In this document: positions 11,352 to 21,431 of the stretch, piece by piece | Position numbering within the stretch: the first letter of the stretch is position 1 | Layout of the letters: each line of letters begins with the position of its first letter | Source of the DNA: Macrophomina tecta | Taxonomy: Eukaryota; Ascomycota; Dothideomycetes; Botryosphaeriales; Botryosphaeriaceae | Assembly: GCA_024180945.1 (NCBI GenBank) | Contig: JAKSGN010000035.1 | Coordinates: 2,108,001-2,172,000, forward strand | Length of the DNA: 64,000 nucleotides | Direction: 5' to 3' | Notes under the pieces: generated by a model | The model's database searches: none | Seen by the model: only the letters and a program-made list of their open reading frames with translations | Told to the model about the DNA's origin: nothing | Made by a program: the position numbers and the translations under genes

Positions 11352-12647
11352 ATGCGGCTGCCATCAGTACGTACTCAGCGCCTCGTCAGTCACCTCTTCC
11401 GGCGGATATCTACTTCTGGTCAGCCTCGCGTTGCTGTCTTGTACCAAGCGCTGGATCCACCCATCATTAATGGCGTGCAAAAACCGAAGAAGCCCGGCGG
11501 TGCGTCCGCAGTTAATTATCCGTTACATCAAAGAGTTATAAGCCCTCTGACAATACACAGGCTATCGTGACTCCGGTGCAGACATCGCATACGTTCTGCG
11601 CGAGCAAGGGGGCATTTCCGTCGCAACGCCCACGCTCAATCCGGATCCAGCAAAGGACGCCGACTGGGTCTTCCCGGACCACGAGCAAGGCATCCTCGCC
11701 GCCGTGCAATCCGGCGCCACCTGCCTCTGGGCCAACACCATCCTCTTCGCCGACCACCCGCTGCAGACGTCCCCCGCGCTAGCGCCGTACCTCCACCGCC
11801 TCCACGTCGTCGGCCAGCCCCCGCGCTTCGTGGACGCCTACGACGACAAGAACTACGTCAACAGCGCGCTGCGCCGTCACGGCACCGCCGCCTTCACGCT
11901 CCCCCGCTCCAGCATCGTGTCCGCGGCCGAGGATCTCGCAGCGACGCTGCATAGAGACGGCATCACCGCCTGGCCCGTTGTCGCCAAGCCCATCCGCGGC
12001 CGCGGCAGCCACGGCGTCAAGCTATGCGCCGATCTCGCGCAGCTGCGCGAGCACGCCACGCGCCTCTTCGCCGAGTCCCCCAGCTTCATGGTCGAGCAGT
12101 TCCTCGCCGGGCAGGAGGCCACCGTCACCGTCATGCCGCCGTCGCCGGGCAGCCCGGATGGCGGATACTGGGCCATGCCGGTCGTCGTGCGGTTCAATCA
12201 TGTCGATGGCATCGCGCCGTATAATGGCGCGGTGGCAGTCACGGCGAATTCGCGGGCGGTGGGCGAGGAAGAGGCGGCAAGTGATCCGGCCTTTGGAAGG
12301 TTGGCGATGGAGTGTGAGGGCGTGGCGAGGGTGTTAGGGGTGAGGGCGCCGATTAGGGTGGATGCGAGGAGGGTGAGGGACGGGGAGGGGTTCGCGTTAT
12401 TTGACGTTAATATGAAGCCGGTATGTGGGAGGCTTAGGTTGCGATGCTGGTGTGCATAAGGCTGGGCTTGACTGATTGCTGCGAATAGAACATGACCGGG
12501 CCGGGGAGACCGGGCAGAGAGGATCAGGCTAGTTTGACGGCTTTAGCGGCGGCTGGGTTGGGCTGGGATTATGCGCGGTTGTTGAAGGAGATCTTGGGGT
12601 CGGCATGTACGCTGGGGGAGCTGCGGAGTGCGAAGCCGGCTTTTTGA
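11352..12647 (+). CDS. ATP-grasp enzyme (D-Ala-D-Ala ligase-like)
   Basis: Exons 11352-11499, 11561-12420, 12489-12647; 388 residues. The protein shows an ATP-grasp core: the Lys/Gly nucleotide-binding segment VVAKPIRGRGSHG (about residue 200), EQFLAGQEATV, and a C-terminal metal-binding segment DVNMKPNMTGPGRPGR that is completed by splicing exon 3. It resembles fungal D-alanine-D-alanine-ligase-like proteins, which join a carboxylate to an amine using ATP. Fungi have no peptidoglycan, so the natural substrate is unknown. An N-terminal Arg/Ser-rich stretch (MRLPSVRTQRLVSHLFRRIS) could be a mitochondrial presequence. It starts 150 bases after the Zn2Cys6 gene on the same strand. Exon 2 is markedly GC-rich in the middle. 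Fold assignment is firm; biological role is open. Confidence 0.8.
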
Positions 12648-12765
12648 GCGGTAGGCGTGGAGGTTTGGGTGCTGGGCGGAAAGAGCAGAAGGGACAAGAT
12701 ACATGGGAGTGGAAAGAGATGGTAAATCGTTGGATATATTCTACCGTGCGCTTTGAGGTCCGGGA

Positions 12766-13297
12766 TTACAGCTTCTGGCTCCCCTCATCCACCTTGCCGC
12801 CGACGATTCCAGAAGCGATATGCTCAACAAGGTGCTCGTCCTCGGGAGCGACCTCGAAATCGAAACGGGTGATGTCCTCCTTGTAGGGGAACAGATATGT
12901 GGAAGTCACCCTTTCAAGACGTTAGGTGATAAGAACACGCAGACCGACAAAAGCATTGGAGAAGGATATCTCACCACTGGTGCTCCTGGCTGACCTGGTA
13001 CTCCTTCAGTGCCGCGCGGTCCCTGTGGTAGCTGACGAGCGCGAACTGGAAGCCCTTGCTCGATTCGATCGGCTCGCTCACCGATGGCCCGCCGACGATG
13101 AGCCGGCCATCCTTGACCGACGGCAGGTCCTTGAGCTTCTTCAGCTCGCGGATGAAGGTGGCCTTGTGCTCATCGGACACGTCGGATCGGAATTTGAAGA
13201 GCACTGTTCGGTGGTTTTACCCCGCGTCAGTCCCCTTCGGAGAAGCAGCGCACCAGGTGCTTGCGGCTTTTTGCTGACCTATGTGGATGAGCGTCAT
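12766..13297 (-). CDS. Stress-responsive A/B-barrel (Dabb) protein
   Basis: Three exons on the minus strand, in reading order 13297-13279, 13203-12975, 12910-12766; 130 residues. The tiny first exon encodes MTLIHI and splices to VLFKFRSDV, giving the classic Dabb start. The rest (LKDLPSVKDG, FQFALVSYHRDRAALKEYQ, HQWVTSTYLFPYKED) matches the dimeric alpha/beta-barrel fold found in stress-induced and small metabolic enzymes. Members have varied roles and no activity can be assigned. All three exons join in phase and the stop is TAA at 12766. The C-terminus is SQKL, which resembles but does not match a peroxisomal signal. Its 3' end faces the ATP-grasp gene, 118 bases away. Confidence 0.85.
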
Positions 13298-14764
13298 CTT
13301 TGATTAATTTCTCTGGGATGTAGGCAGGGCCGGATGCGATGAAATTGCCTGCTTTAATGGTAAGGATGAGGGAGGCTGCGTCACATTCCTGAATTTTTTC
13401 ATGTCGGTTGATGCCCCGCGCACCCTCCACACCCCACTCGGTATGACGCCGGCGGTGCTGCGGATTGCGTGCGTGGGGTCTTCGGGGCGATCCCGACGGC
13501 TGGTCTATAACATTGCCATCGTGCGCTCTGAGGAACACATGCTTTTCTCCCGCTAGCAGCATCTGCGGTGCGTTCCGAAGGGCCAAATTTTCAAATTCCG
13601 CACGTCAAAATCGCCCAGCGAGCAGAAAGCCTATAGGATGTTCTGCGCAAAACAACGCAGACTTTTTCAAATGCACTGACACCTTTATTGGATTAGTAAA
13701 TGCTTTTCTAGGATGCAATCCAGTCCAACCCCGTCAGAACTAGTGGTGTTCCCTCAAGGCGCTTCCCGTCATACGTTCCCGGGTGGTCCTCAGCAAGTGG
13801 ATTCTTCGGTTGGTAATAACGCAGGCAATAGGGACTTCTCCCATCAATTACAGGCAGAGACAAGGTCTTGTGTAGAAAGCCAAGCACAGCTTTCCAGTGT
13901 CCGGCAAGAGGCAACTTGCAGTTTCTATCATGTCGCTAGTCACATAAAAGACATGCGGAGGCCTTCACTGCTGGATGCTTAGCAAAGATGCGGTGAGCGG
14001 TGCTGATAAATTCTGGCACGCTGGCTGTGTGCCACAATCATCAAATTACAAGTGTTTCCGCGTGTTCCCAGCCCGACTTCCTGCTCATGAACATATCGTT
14101 CCCTCGGCGAAAGCAGACTGCCGTGCCTGTGAGCATTTGGGACTATTCCGGTGCATTCCTGGATCTCATGTGACTGGTTCCAGCTCTCATGTTTCAGCGT
14201 TGGCCGTCTTGTTCATCTCGGACTCGGGGTTTTCGTGCGGAGTACCTATGACCCCGAGCGAGTCTACAGCTGAGGCTGGCCTCGGCCTCAGAGATTGAAC
14301 ATGACCTGCAACTACCTCAGCACTGCACCACCGGTGAAGTTGACAGGCAGGGCTGGCAGAGAGGCATCATTACCGCGTGACCTCTGCCCGGCATACTTAA
14401 CTCTCTCGGTGTCACGCGTGAAAGAAGGAGGAGGCAGTTCTCAACGTTCCAAGTCGTTCCAGAGACATCGAGAAAGAAGCAGCTGAGGAACTTCCGATGG
14501 GCCGACGACAGCCGGAGAGGTGGGATCGGCAGGCGGGCCGCTTCGTCGCTCCTCCACCGAGGCAATGGCACGGATCCCCACCACTCCAACCGAAACGCTC
14601 CTGTCACTGCCGCCGCCATAGCCTTGCCGGACTCCAAGAATAGCCGTTGCGCTTATGTTTTACAGTCAGCCTGCGCAACAGCCCCAGAGCCGCTTCCCCT
14701 TTCTTTCCTCCTTTATGTCGTCGCCAGCCTGGCATGCTCAAGCGAGCCACAACCTCCCAGAGCC
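13298..14764. other. Intergenic region upstream of the lyase/hydratase fusion
   Basis: The stretch lies between two divergent genes. Only short open frames without domains occur. The reading frame of the fusion gene is open back to 14624, but the extra 47 residues look unlike a targeting peptide and are treated as 5' UTR. One CGGGCCG site is listed separately. Confidence 0.5.
14534..14540. promoter_or_regulatory. CGGGCCG palindrome, candidate regulator site
   Basis: Single CGG-G-CCG site 225 bases upstream of the fusion-gene ATG, inside GGCGGGCCGC. The same 10-base core occurs at 19214-19223, and its reverse-strand heptamer recurs in the other divergent promoter of the cluster. Zn2Cys6 proteins usually bind CGG triplets, so this is a plausible operator. 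Confidence 0.45.
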
Positions 14765-16642
14765 ATGACAGTTTACCCCACGCTCGGGGGCAAGCCCCAG
14801 GCTGTCCGCATCATTGAAGTGGGACCGCGCGACGGGCTGCAGAACATTTCCCAGGCAGTGCCAACAGCCACGAAGGTTGAGTTGATCGCGCGGCTACAGG
14901 CGGCAGGACTTCAGGCCATCGAGTTGACGTCAGCCGTCTCTCCCAAAGCCGTCCCCCAGCTGGCCGACAACCAGAAACTCCTCTCCCACGACTCTGTCAA
15001 GGCATTGCTCGACCAGAGCCACCTGCGCCTACCAGTGCTCGTGCCAAACACCAAGGGTCTCGACATCTCCCTCCGGCACGGAGTAAAAGAAGTTGCCGTA
15101 TTCGTGAGCGCAAGTGAAGGCTTCAGCCGCGCCAACACCAACTGCACCGTCGCCGAAGGCATCGACCGAGCCCGCAGCGTCGCCCGCGCAGCCACATCCA
15201 AAGGCCTGAACGTCCGCGGTTACGTCTCCTCCATCTTCGCCTGTCCCTATGACGGCCCCACGCCGCATTCCGCCGTGCTCCGGTGCGTCCGCGAGCTGCT
15301 CGACATGGGCTGCCACGAAGTCAGCCTGGGCGACACCATAGGCGCCGGCGCCGCCGCCGACGTGCGCGCGCTTCTCGACTATCTGTTCGCGCACGGCGTC
15401 CCCGCTGAGAGGCTTGCCGGCCACTTCCACGACACCGGCGGCCAGGCCGTCAGCAACGTGTGGGAGGCGTACAAGTGCGGCCTCCGCGCCTTCGACAGCA
15501 GCGTCGCCGGCCTGGGCGGATGTCCCTACGCGCCCGGCGCGAAGGGAAACGTCGCCACCGAGGACGTGACGTACCTGTTCGAGCGCGCGGGCATCTCCAC
15601 CGGCGTCGATTTCGCGAAGCTGGTCGAGACGGGCCGCTGGATCTCGCAACAGCTGTCGCGGCCGTACGACAGCCGCGCCGGGGCCGCGTTCGTCGCGCAG
15701 GCCGAGCGGCTGGCCAAAGAAAGGGAGAACAAGCAAAACAAGAAAAGCGAGCAGCAGCAGCAGCATCAGGCGCAGTCACAAACTGCCCCGGAACGACTGC
15801 CCTGGACGCCGCACGCGTCTGTCGACGGTCTCTCCGCCTACCGCCACGGCGCAAACCTCAAGATCGTCCTCAACCGGCCCCGCAACGGCAACGCCCTCAC
15901 CGAAGCCATGACGGCCGGCCTGGCCGAGACCTTCCGCCTCGCCGCATCCGACAAGTCCATCGCCCGCATCGCCATCACCGCCACCGGCCGCTTCTTCTGC
16001 ACCGGCATGGACCTCGCCAGGGACAGCACGTCCGTCTCGCGCTCCGACCCGCAGCAGAGCGCCGCCCAATTCGACCGCCTGACCCGCTTGTTCGAGCTCA
16101 TCGACGGCGCGCCGCAGGTCACTGTCGCGTGCCTGAACGGGCCGGCGTACGGCGGCGGCGTGGGCCTGGCGTTCGCGTGCGACGTGCGGATCGCGGCGAA
16201 GGAGGCGACGGTCACGCTCAGCGAGGTCAAGCTGGGCTTGTGTCCCGCCACTATCTCGAAGTACGTCGCGCGCGAGTGGGGCCCCGCTTTTGCGCGCGAG
16301 GCCATGCTGAGCGGCAGGCCCGTCTCGCCGGCGGAGCTGAAGAGCTTGGGCTTCGTCGCGGCCGTGGTTGAGGAGCGCGAGAGGCTGGATGAGGTGTTGG
16401 ATGCGTATTTGGCGCGCTTGAGGGGCGCGGCGCCCAGGGCGTCGGCCCTGTGTAAGGATCTGGTGAGGCTGAGCGTGGTGGATTCGGGGGGCGAGGTCCA
16501 GGCGAGGGGCATCAGGGCGGCGTTTGATGAGATGATGGGGCCGGAGAGCGAGGCGGCGTTTGGCGTGAGGGAGTTTCAGGCGGGGAGGAGGAAGGTGGAC
16601 TGGGATAAGTACTCCTTGTCGAAGAACATGCCGCGATTGTAG
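14765..16642 (+). CDS. HMG-CoA lyase / 3-methylglutaconyl-CoA hydratase fusion
   Basis: Uninterrupted frame of 625 residues with two enzymes. Residues ~14-305 are HMG-CoA lyase: Arg22-Asp23 (GPRDGLQN), His220 and His222 (GHFHDT), Cys253 in GLGGCPYAPGAKGN and Asn262, matching the catalytic set of human HMGCL including the nine-residue Cys-Asn spacing. A Gln/Lys-rich linker (~318-345) leads to an enoyl-CoA-hydratase domain (~360-625) with GRFFCTGMD and a segment around AYGGGVGLAFACD and SEVKLGLCPATIS that resembles bacterial LiuC methylglutaconyl-CoA hydratase. The two halves catalyse consecutive last steps of leucine/isovalerate breakdown: methylglutaconyl-CoA to HMG-CoA, then to acetoacetate and acetyl-CoA. 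The lyase domain starts almost at the N-terminus, so there is no mitochondrial presequence; the C-terminus is PRL, a PTS1-like tripeptide. Lyase is certain; hydratase specificity is inferred from motifs and context. Confidence 0.9.
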   Translation: MTVYPTLGGKPQAVRIIEVGPRDGLQNISQAVPTATKVELIARLQAAGLQAIELTSAVSPKAVPQLADNQKLLSHDSVKALLDQSHLRLPVLVPNTKGLDISLRHGVKEVAVFVSASEGFSRANTNCTVAEGIDRARSVARAATSKGLNVRGYVSSIFACPYDGPTPHSAVLRCVRELLDMGCHEVSLGDTIGAGAAADVRALLDYLFAHGVPAERLAGHFHDTGGQAVSNVWEAYKCGLRAFDSSVAGLGGCPYAPGAKGNVATEDVTYLFERAGISTGVDFAKLVETGRWISQQLSRPYDSRAGAAFVAQAERLAKERENKQNKKSEQQQQHQAQSQTAPERLPWTPHASVDGLSAYRHGANLKIVLNRPRNGNALTEAMTAGLAETFRLAASDKSIARIAITATGRFFCTGMDLARDSTSVSRSDPQQSAAQFDRLTRLFELIDGAPQVTVACLNGPAYGGGVGLAFACDVRIAAKEATVTLSEVKLGLCPATISKYVAREWGPAFAREAMLSGRPVSPAELKSLGFVAAVVEERERLDEVLDAYLARLRGAAPRASALCKDLVRLSVVDSGGEVQARGIRAAFDEMMGPESEAAFGVREFQAGRRKVDWDKYSLSKNMPRL

Positions 16643-17035
16643 TTATATGTATGAGTCTGAGAGTATATATACTTTTAGATAGAGTGGCTCTGATTTTGGT
16701 TTTGTAGCCGGGTACAATAGATATAGCATTTATCATTGAGTTTTCCAGATATATAACTGCGATCTAAAACTATTCGCTTGCGTGATTGCTCTTTTGTCAC
16801 TAAATCAAAGGCTTAAAGCAGTTGATGTTACCACGAGGTTTTTTTTTTTTTTTTTTTTTTTCATACATCCGCCTTATTGATCTCCTATCCAGTAAACCAG
16901 AGGATACCAACATTTTATATGCAGCTTGAGTGCTCACTGAATCACACATCATGGTGTTTCCTAAATTTGTGGCGACTCATGAAGAGAAATTGTGAGAGAA
17001 AGCAGTGGGAAGGTCATGAGTTTCTAACATCAAGA
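16643..17035. other. Convergent intergenic region
   Basis: Short AT-rich spacer between the 3' ends of the fusion gene and the synthetase gene. It holds a long T run (listed separately) and presumably both 3' UTRs. Confidence 0.6.
16839..16861. repeat. Poly-T tract of 23 bases
   Basis: Uninterrupted run of T in the spacer between two convergent genes. Its length may vary between strains or be an assembly weak point. Confidence 0.9.
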
Positions 17036-19081
17036 TCATAGTCTAGGTTTGACCGTCGCTTGACTGACGAGTCTATTTCCGAGCTCCCTCAAAATGTGCT
17101 TCTGATGCTTACCGCTGGCAGTCTTCGGGAAGTCGTCGCCAACCGCAGGGTCCCCGATCCAAAACACCCATTGCGGAGCCTTGTGGCGACCCAAGCTTTC
17201 CCTCACCCACTCCTGCAGTGCTACTGTCTCCGCTTTCTCTCCATGCCGCACTGGCCTGAGGAAGCAGCCGACCACCTCGCCATACTTCTCGTCGCGGATA
17301 CCCACGACACAGGCTTCGGCGACCATTGCGTGCGCCAAAAGCCGTTCCTCAATCTCCGCCGGGAAGATGTTCTCCCCACCTGCAACAATGAGCCTCTGTC
17401 AGCGGCATCCCTAATCAGTGGTCAGATCGGCAGAACCCACCTCGAATGATGATATCCTTAATCCGCCCCGTAATGTGACAAACGCCCTTCTCATCAATCG
17501 CACACTCATCGCCCGTATGCATCCACACCGTCCCTTCCTCATCCACCCTCATCACCTCCCGCGTCGCCTCCGCATTCCCAAAGTACCCCTTCATCAACGC
17601 ATACCCACTCGTACACAACTCGCCGCGCGTCCCCCTCGGCACGACCCGCCCCGTGCGATCCACAACCTTCGCCCGCATGTGCGGCATCACCGTGCCCACA
17701 GCACCAGGCACCTGCTGCTCTCCGTCCTCGGTCATGAAGCTCACCGGACTCGTCTCCGTCATCCCATACGCCACCACCACGCTGCGCACCCCCATCTCGC
17801 GCTCCAACCGCCCGACCAGCGGCCCGGGCACCGGCGACCCCGCCGCCAGCGCCGCGCGCACCTGCAGCCCCTTCTTCTTCTTCTTCTTCTTCTCCTCCTC
17901 CTCTTCCTCCTCTCCTCTGCTCCCCCCCTGTTCGCGGCGCAGTCCCTCCAGCTCCGCCAAAAACATCGTCGGCACGCCCAGCAGGACGTCGCACCCCCAC
18001 GCCCGTAGCACGGCGAGCGTGCGCCCTGCGTCGAATGTCTCGCTCGGGAAGACGATGGCACTGCCGTGTGCGAGCGCGGCGAGGAAGCCCATGACAAGGC
18101 CGAAGCAGTGGAAGAGCGGGGGCGGGCAGCAGAGCGTGGAGTGCGGGGTCAGGGCGAGGCGGATGCCGACGTGGTGGGCGTTATTGAGGATGTTGCTGTT
18201 GGTGGTGACGGGTGGGTGTGTTAGTTTCGGGGGCAAATTGGGGGACGGGGGAAGGGGGGGACAGAGGGGCAGGCGCGTACCGATGGGTGAGCATCGCCGC
18301 TTTCGGGGCGCCGGTCGTGCCTGGAGTAGGGGACCGTTGATTAGCGGGGATGTTGGTGTGAAGGGGTACGGGAGGGGGGTCGCGACGGACCGGAGGTGAA
18401 TTGGAGGTTGACGACGTCGGTAGGGCAGACATGGCTACCGGCACGCTTGACTCGTTGGCGCTCGAGTGGAGTCGGGTGGTTGCCGGTGAAGGTTTCGTAG
18501 GATTGCAGCCGCGCAGTGCGGAGGTCTGCTCGAGGTGGTCCAAAGGTGACGATTCGGAGTTCGCTGAGTACACGAGTATCTTTGGTATTCCCCAGCACTA
18601 GGTGTATGTGTTCATTGAAGTTCTTGTCTTTGAGTGAAGTGGAAATGAAGAGTAGCTTGCATGCTGATTTGTCGTTTGCATTAGCGATCCCGAGTAAGTC
18701 TGGAAATCAGAGAGTTGTCCTCACAGGATTGTGATAGAGCACGAACCAGCTCTTGAGGTGTGTAGGTATTGTTCAGCATCCTATCTGGCTGGCTCCAAGG
18801 AACACCTCAAGGTACTCGTAGCGGTTGCCGGCGAAGATACCAACAAAATCTCCAGGCTTTAGGTTGTGTTCAAGCAGTCCGCGAGCGACAATCAGGCTCC
18901 GTTCGGCCAGATTCTTGTACGTGAACTGGACATTCTGCCATGGAAATGCCACGGCTGTCTTGTCACCAAACTTTTGGACTTGCTCGTTCAGGAAATTTCC
19001 AAGCGTTGTTTCCCACAGTGGCTTGTCAGTTGGTCCGTAGACAAGTGACAATTCACTGGTATTCGGCTGGAAAGTCGCCAT
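17036..19081 (-). CDS. AMP-binding acyl-CoA synthetase, frameshifted near the N-terminus
   Basis: Minus-strand exons in reading order: 19081-18725 (with a frame break), 18663-18391, 18320-18281, 18195-17441, 17379-17036. Recognisable parts are the N-terminal domain (EVFLGASQIG), the AMP-binding P-loop spliced as FTSGTTGAPKAAMLTHR, the segment VVVAYGMTETSP, TGDECAIDEKG, GRIKDIIIRGGENIFPAEIEE and the C-terminal lysine segment KTASGKHQKHIL. It would activate a free acid to its CoA ester and could supply isovaleryl-CoA or a similar substrate to the cluster. Inside exon 1 the frame breaks: after GASQIGC a TGA follows at 18773-18775, while the family sequence (LNNTYTP and onward) resumes in another frame. 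About four residues are missing, consistent with loss of 10 or 13 bases. Everything after is intact and splices in phase. The C-terminus is PRL (PTS1-like). Recent mutation or an assembly error are both possible. Confidence 0.82.
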
Positions 19082-19204
19082 GAGCTGCGTGTATTCGTGC
19101 TTCTGGTGTGCGAAAACCCTATACCTACCATAACATTAATCCAATTTTTGTCTGCCAACATAAGCGAGCTTGAGGATTGCCCGGGGTGGGAGAAAAGGTG
19201 GGCA

Positions 19205-19253
19205 CGGCCCGGGGGCGGGCCGCGCTTTGTGGCTCGGGGTATCTAGCGGGCCG
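19205..19253. promoter_or_regulatory. Three CGG-S-CCG sites in the synthetase/carboxylase-beta divergent promoter
   Basis: The 286-base region between divergent start codons (19081 and 19368) contains CGGCCCG at 19205-19211 and CGGGCCG at 19216-19222 and 19247-19253. The two forms are each other's reverse complement. The 16 bases at 19211-19226 match 25198-25213, in the other divergent promoter of the cluster, at 15 positions. Confidence 0.6.
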
Positions 19254-19367
19254 CCTCATCCTCGGGCATCATCCCCCGTCAGCCGTCCCCAGAGGATATG
19301 GTCCCACACGGTGCTATCTGAAGAGGAGAACCGCATACTACGGCTCTGTTTACAATTCATAAGCAAA

Positions 19368-21300
19368 ATGACATCTAGATCAGCTTTTCCAGTTACCGAA
19401 TCCAAGGTTGATCTTCGTCAGCCGCATTATCAGAGGAACCGGGAGGAGTGGCAGCCAATTCTGGACAAATTCCACGCGGCATTGGCTCAATCGAGCATCG
19501 AAGGAGACCAAAAGTCCATTTCGCGACACTGCGGCAGAGGGCAGCTATTACGTAAGTGAGAGACTGAGGAAATCCGAGTGGGGGAGCAGACTGCTGAAGA
19601 CCTCAAAGCGCGAGACAGGATTTCACTCCTGTTGGACCAAGATTCGCCTTTTCTGGAACTAGGGACCTTTGCTGGGTACGGATTGGAGAATTCAAATGCA
19701 TGTGCGAATCTCATATCCGGAATTGGCTCAGTCTGGTATGTTGCATCGAGCTGTCCTGACCATGGCGTGACTTACAAGCTCCCAGCGGGCGCATGTGCCT
19801 GGTTCTGTCGCACATTCCCACGCAGAGCGGCGGTGCGTGGAATGAGTACACTGGTAGGCAGGAAGATTTTCCATCAACTGATGTGCAAGATGGCTGAAGT
19901 TCGTAGTAATCAAGCAGAACCGCGTTACCGAAATCGCGACAGAAAATGACCTACCCATCGTCGCGCTCGTCCAGTCGGCTGGCGTCTTCCTGCCAGAGCA
20001 ATTCCGAGTATTCCACAAAGGGGGCCAGATATTCCGTGACTTGGCCGTCCGTAGTCAGCTTGGACAGCTTTCCTGCGCCGTGGTCTTCGGATCGTCAACG
20101 GCTGGCGGCGCCTACCATCCCGCGCTCTCGGACTACACGATTTTTGTCCAAGATCAAGCGCAGGTGTTCCTTGGAGGCCCACCGCTAGTGAAAATGGCGA
20201 CCGGTGAAGTCATTGGAGCGGAGGAACTGGGAGGAGCTAAAATACATGCGTCGGTTACCGGCCTCGCGGATCAGATTGCTACAGAAGAGTAGGGATCCAC
20301 CATATTTAGAGCCCTGAGAGCAAGCTCACAGCGAGGCAACAGATTTGATGCTATCCGAAAGGCTCGAGACTGGGTTTCTTCCCTGGCGGCTCTAGAGCCA
20401 GCGCTTGGTGATGCAGCACCGCTTCCGCCCCGCTACTCTGCCGAGGACGTTGTTTCTCTCGTTGACCCAGACATACGGAAGCCCTTCGATATGGGCGAAG
20501 TGCTCCTCCGGATCGTGGATGATTCGAGGCTGTCCGTGTTTAAGCCAAGCTACGGACGCAATCTCATTACAAGCTGGGCGAAAATCAATGGTAGGTGATT
20601 GCTGAATATGCCGGTGGCGACGGCTCTGACGCTGTAAGCAGGCCATACGGTCGGAATAGTGGCGAACCAGACTCCAGTAATAAATTCAGATGAGGCTGCA
20701 AAGGGCGCGCAGTTCATCCGTCTCTGCAATCAACAGTAAGGATTCTCTTCAGGGCTGCGCCGACTCGGGCTGACGCGTACCAGGGATACGCCGGTGGTGT
20801 TCATGCACAACGTGACGGGCTTCATGGTGGGATCCAAGGCAGAGCACGCAGCGATAATCAAGCGCGGCGCGCAGTTGGTGTCTGCCGTGAGCTGTTCCAA
20901 GGTACCGCACATCTCCATCATCTGCGGGGCGTCGTACGGCGCGGGCAACTACGCCATGTGCGGAAGAGCGTACAAACCGCGCTTCCTGTTCAGCTGGCCG
21001 ACAGGCAGATGCAGCGTCATGGGGGCGGAGCAGCTTGCAGGTGTCATGGAGACGATCGAGAGGTCCAGCGCGGAGAGCCGAGGGACGGCGATAGTGGAGG
21101 AGGAGCTGAAGGCGAAAGTGGCCCGATTCCGCGACAGGGTGCAGAGGGACAGCGAGTGCTACCGCACGAGCGCGGTCGGGCTGGATGACGGGATCATCGA
21201 CCCACGAGACACGCGCGACGTGCTGGGCATGTGTCTCGACGTCGTGACGAAGACGGGGGTGGGCGGTGCGGAAGCCCACCGGGTGCTTGCGCGTATGTAG
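19368..21300 (+). CDS. 3-methylcrotonyl-CoA carboxylase-type beta subunit (carboxyltransferase)
   Basis: Seven exons: 19368-19551, 19600-19735, 19786-19853, 19907-20288, 20343-20590, 20642-20735, 20784-21300; 542 residues, close to mitochondrial MCC beta without its presequence. Visible family motifs are RGQLL, DSPFLELGTFAGYG, SGGAWNEYT, QSAGVFLPEQ, FGSSTAGGAYHPALSDY (acyl-CoA site), FLGGPPLVKMATGE, TPVVFMHNVTGFMVG and CGASYGAGNYAMCGRAY (carboxybiotin site). It transfers CO2 from biotin on the alpha subunit (25307-27781) to 3-methylcrotonyl-CoA or a related enoyl-CoA. The N-terminus reaches conserved sequence within about a dozen residues, leaving no room for a mitochondrial signal, and the protein ends ARM, a good PTS1. 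The first splice (19552-19599) is the least certain; others are exact. It shares a divergent promoter with the synthetase. Confidence 0.9.
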
Positions 21301-21431
21301 AAATAAATGCGAAGGAGGGTTTTGGCTGCGTCGCCGGGTCGGTGCGTTGCGCGTGGCCCAGCAGCGCCAACAGCCGAGGTCGTCCGTCTCCTCAACTTCT
21401 CCACGCCCCATCCCCATCTGCACCACCCGAC

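Noticed and set aside
12766..13297. Dabb protein as a fifth peroxisomal protein (C-terminus QKL)
   Set aside because: Gln at the first position is not an accepted PTS1 residue, and the gene lies outside the promoter-motif group.
15460..16371. Plus-strand frame of 303 codons inside the lyase/hydratase gene, and several GC-rich antisense frames
   Set aside because: High GC content removes stop codons; the Arg-rich translations have no domain, whereas the long frame contains complete catalytic motifs.
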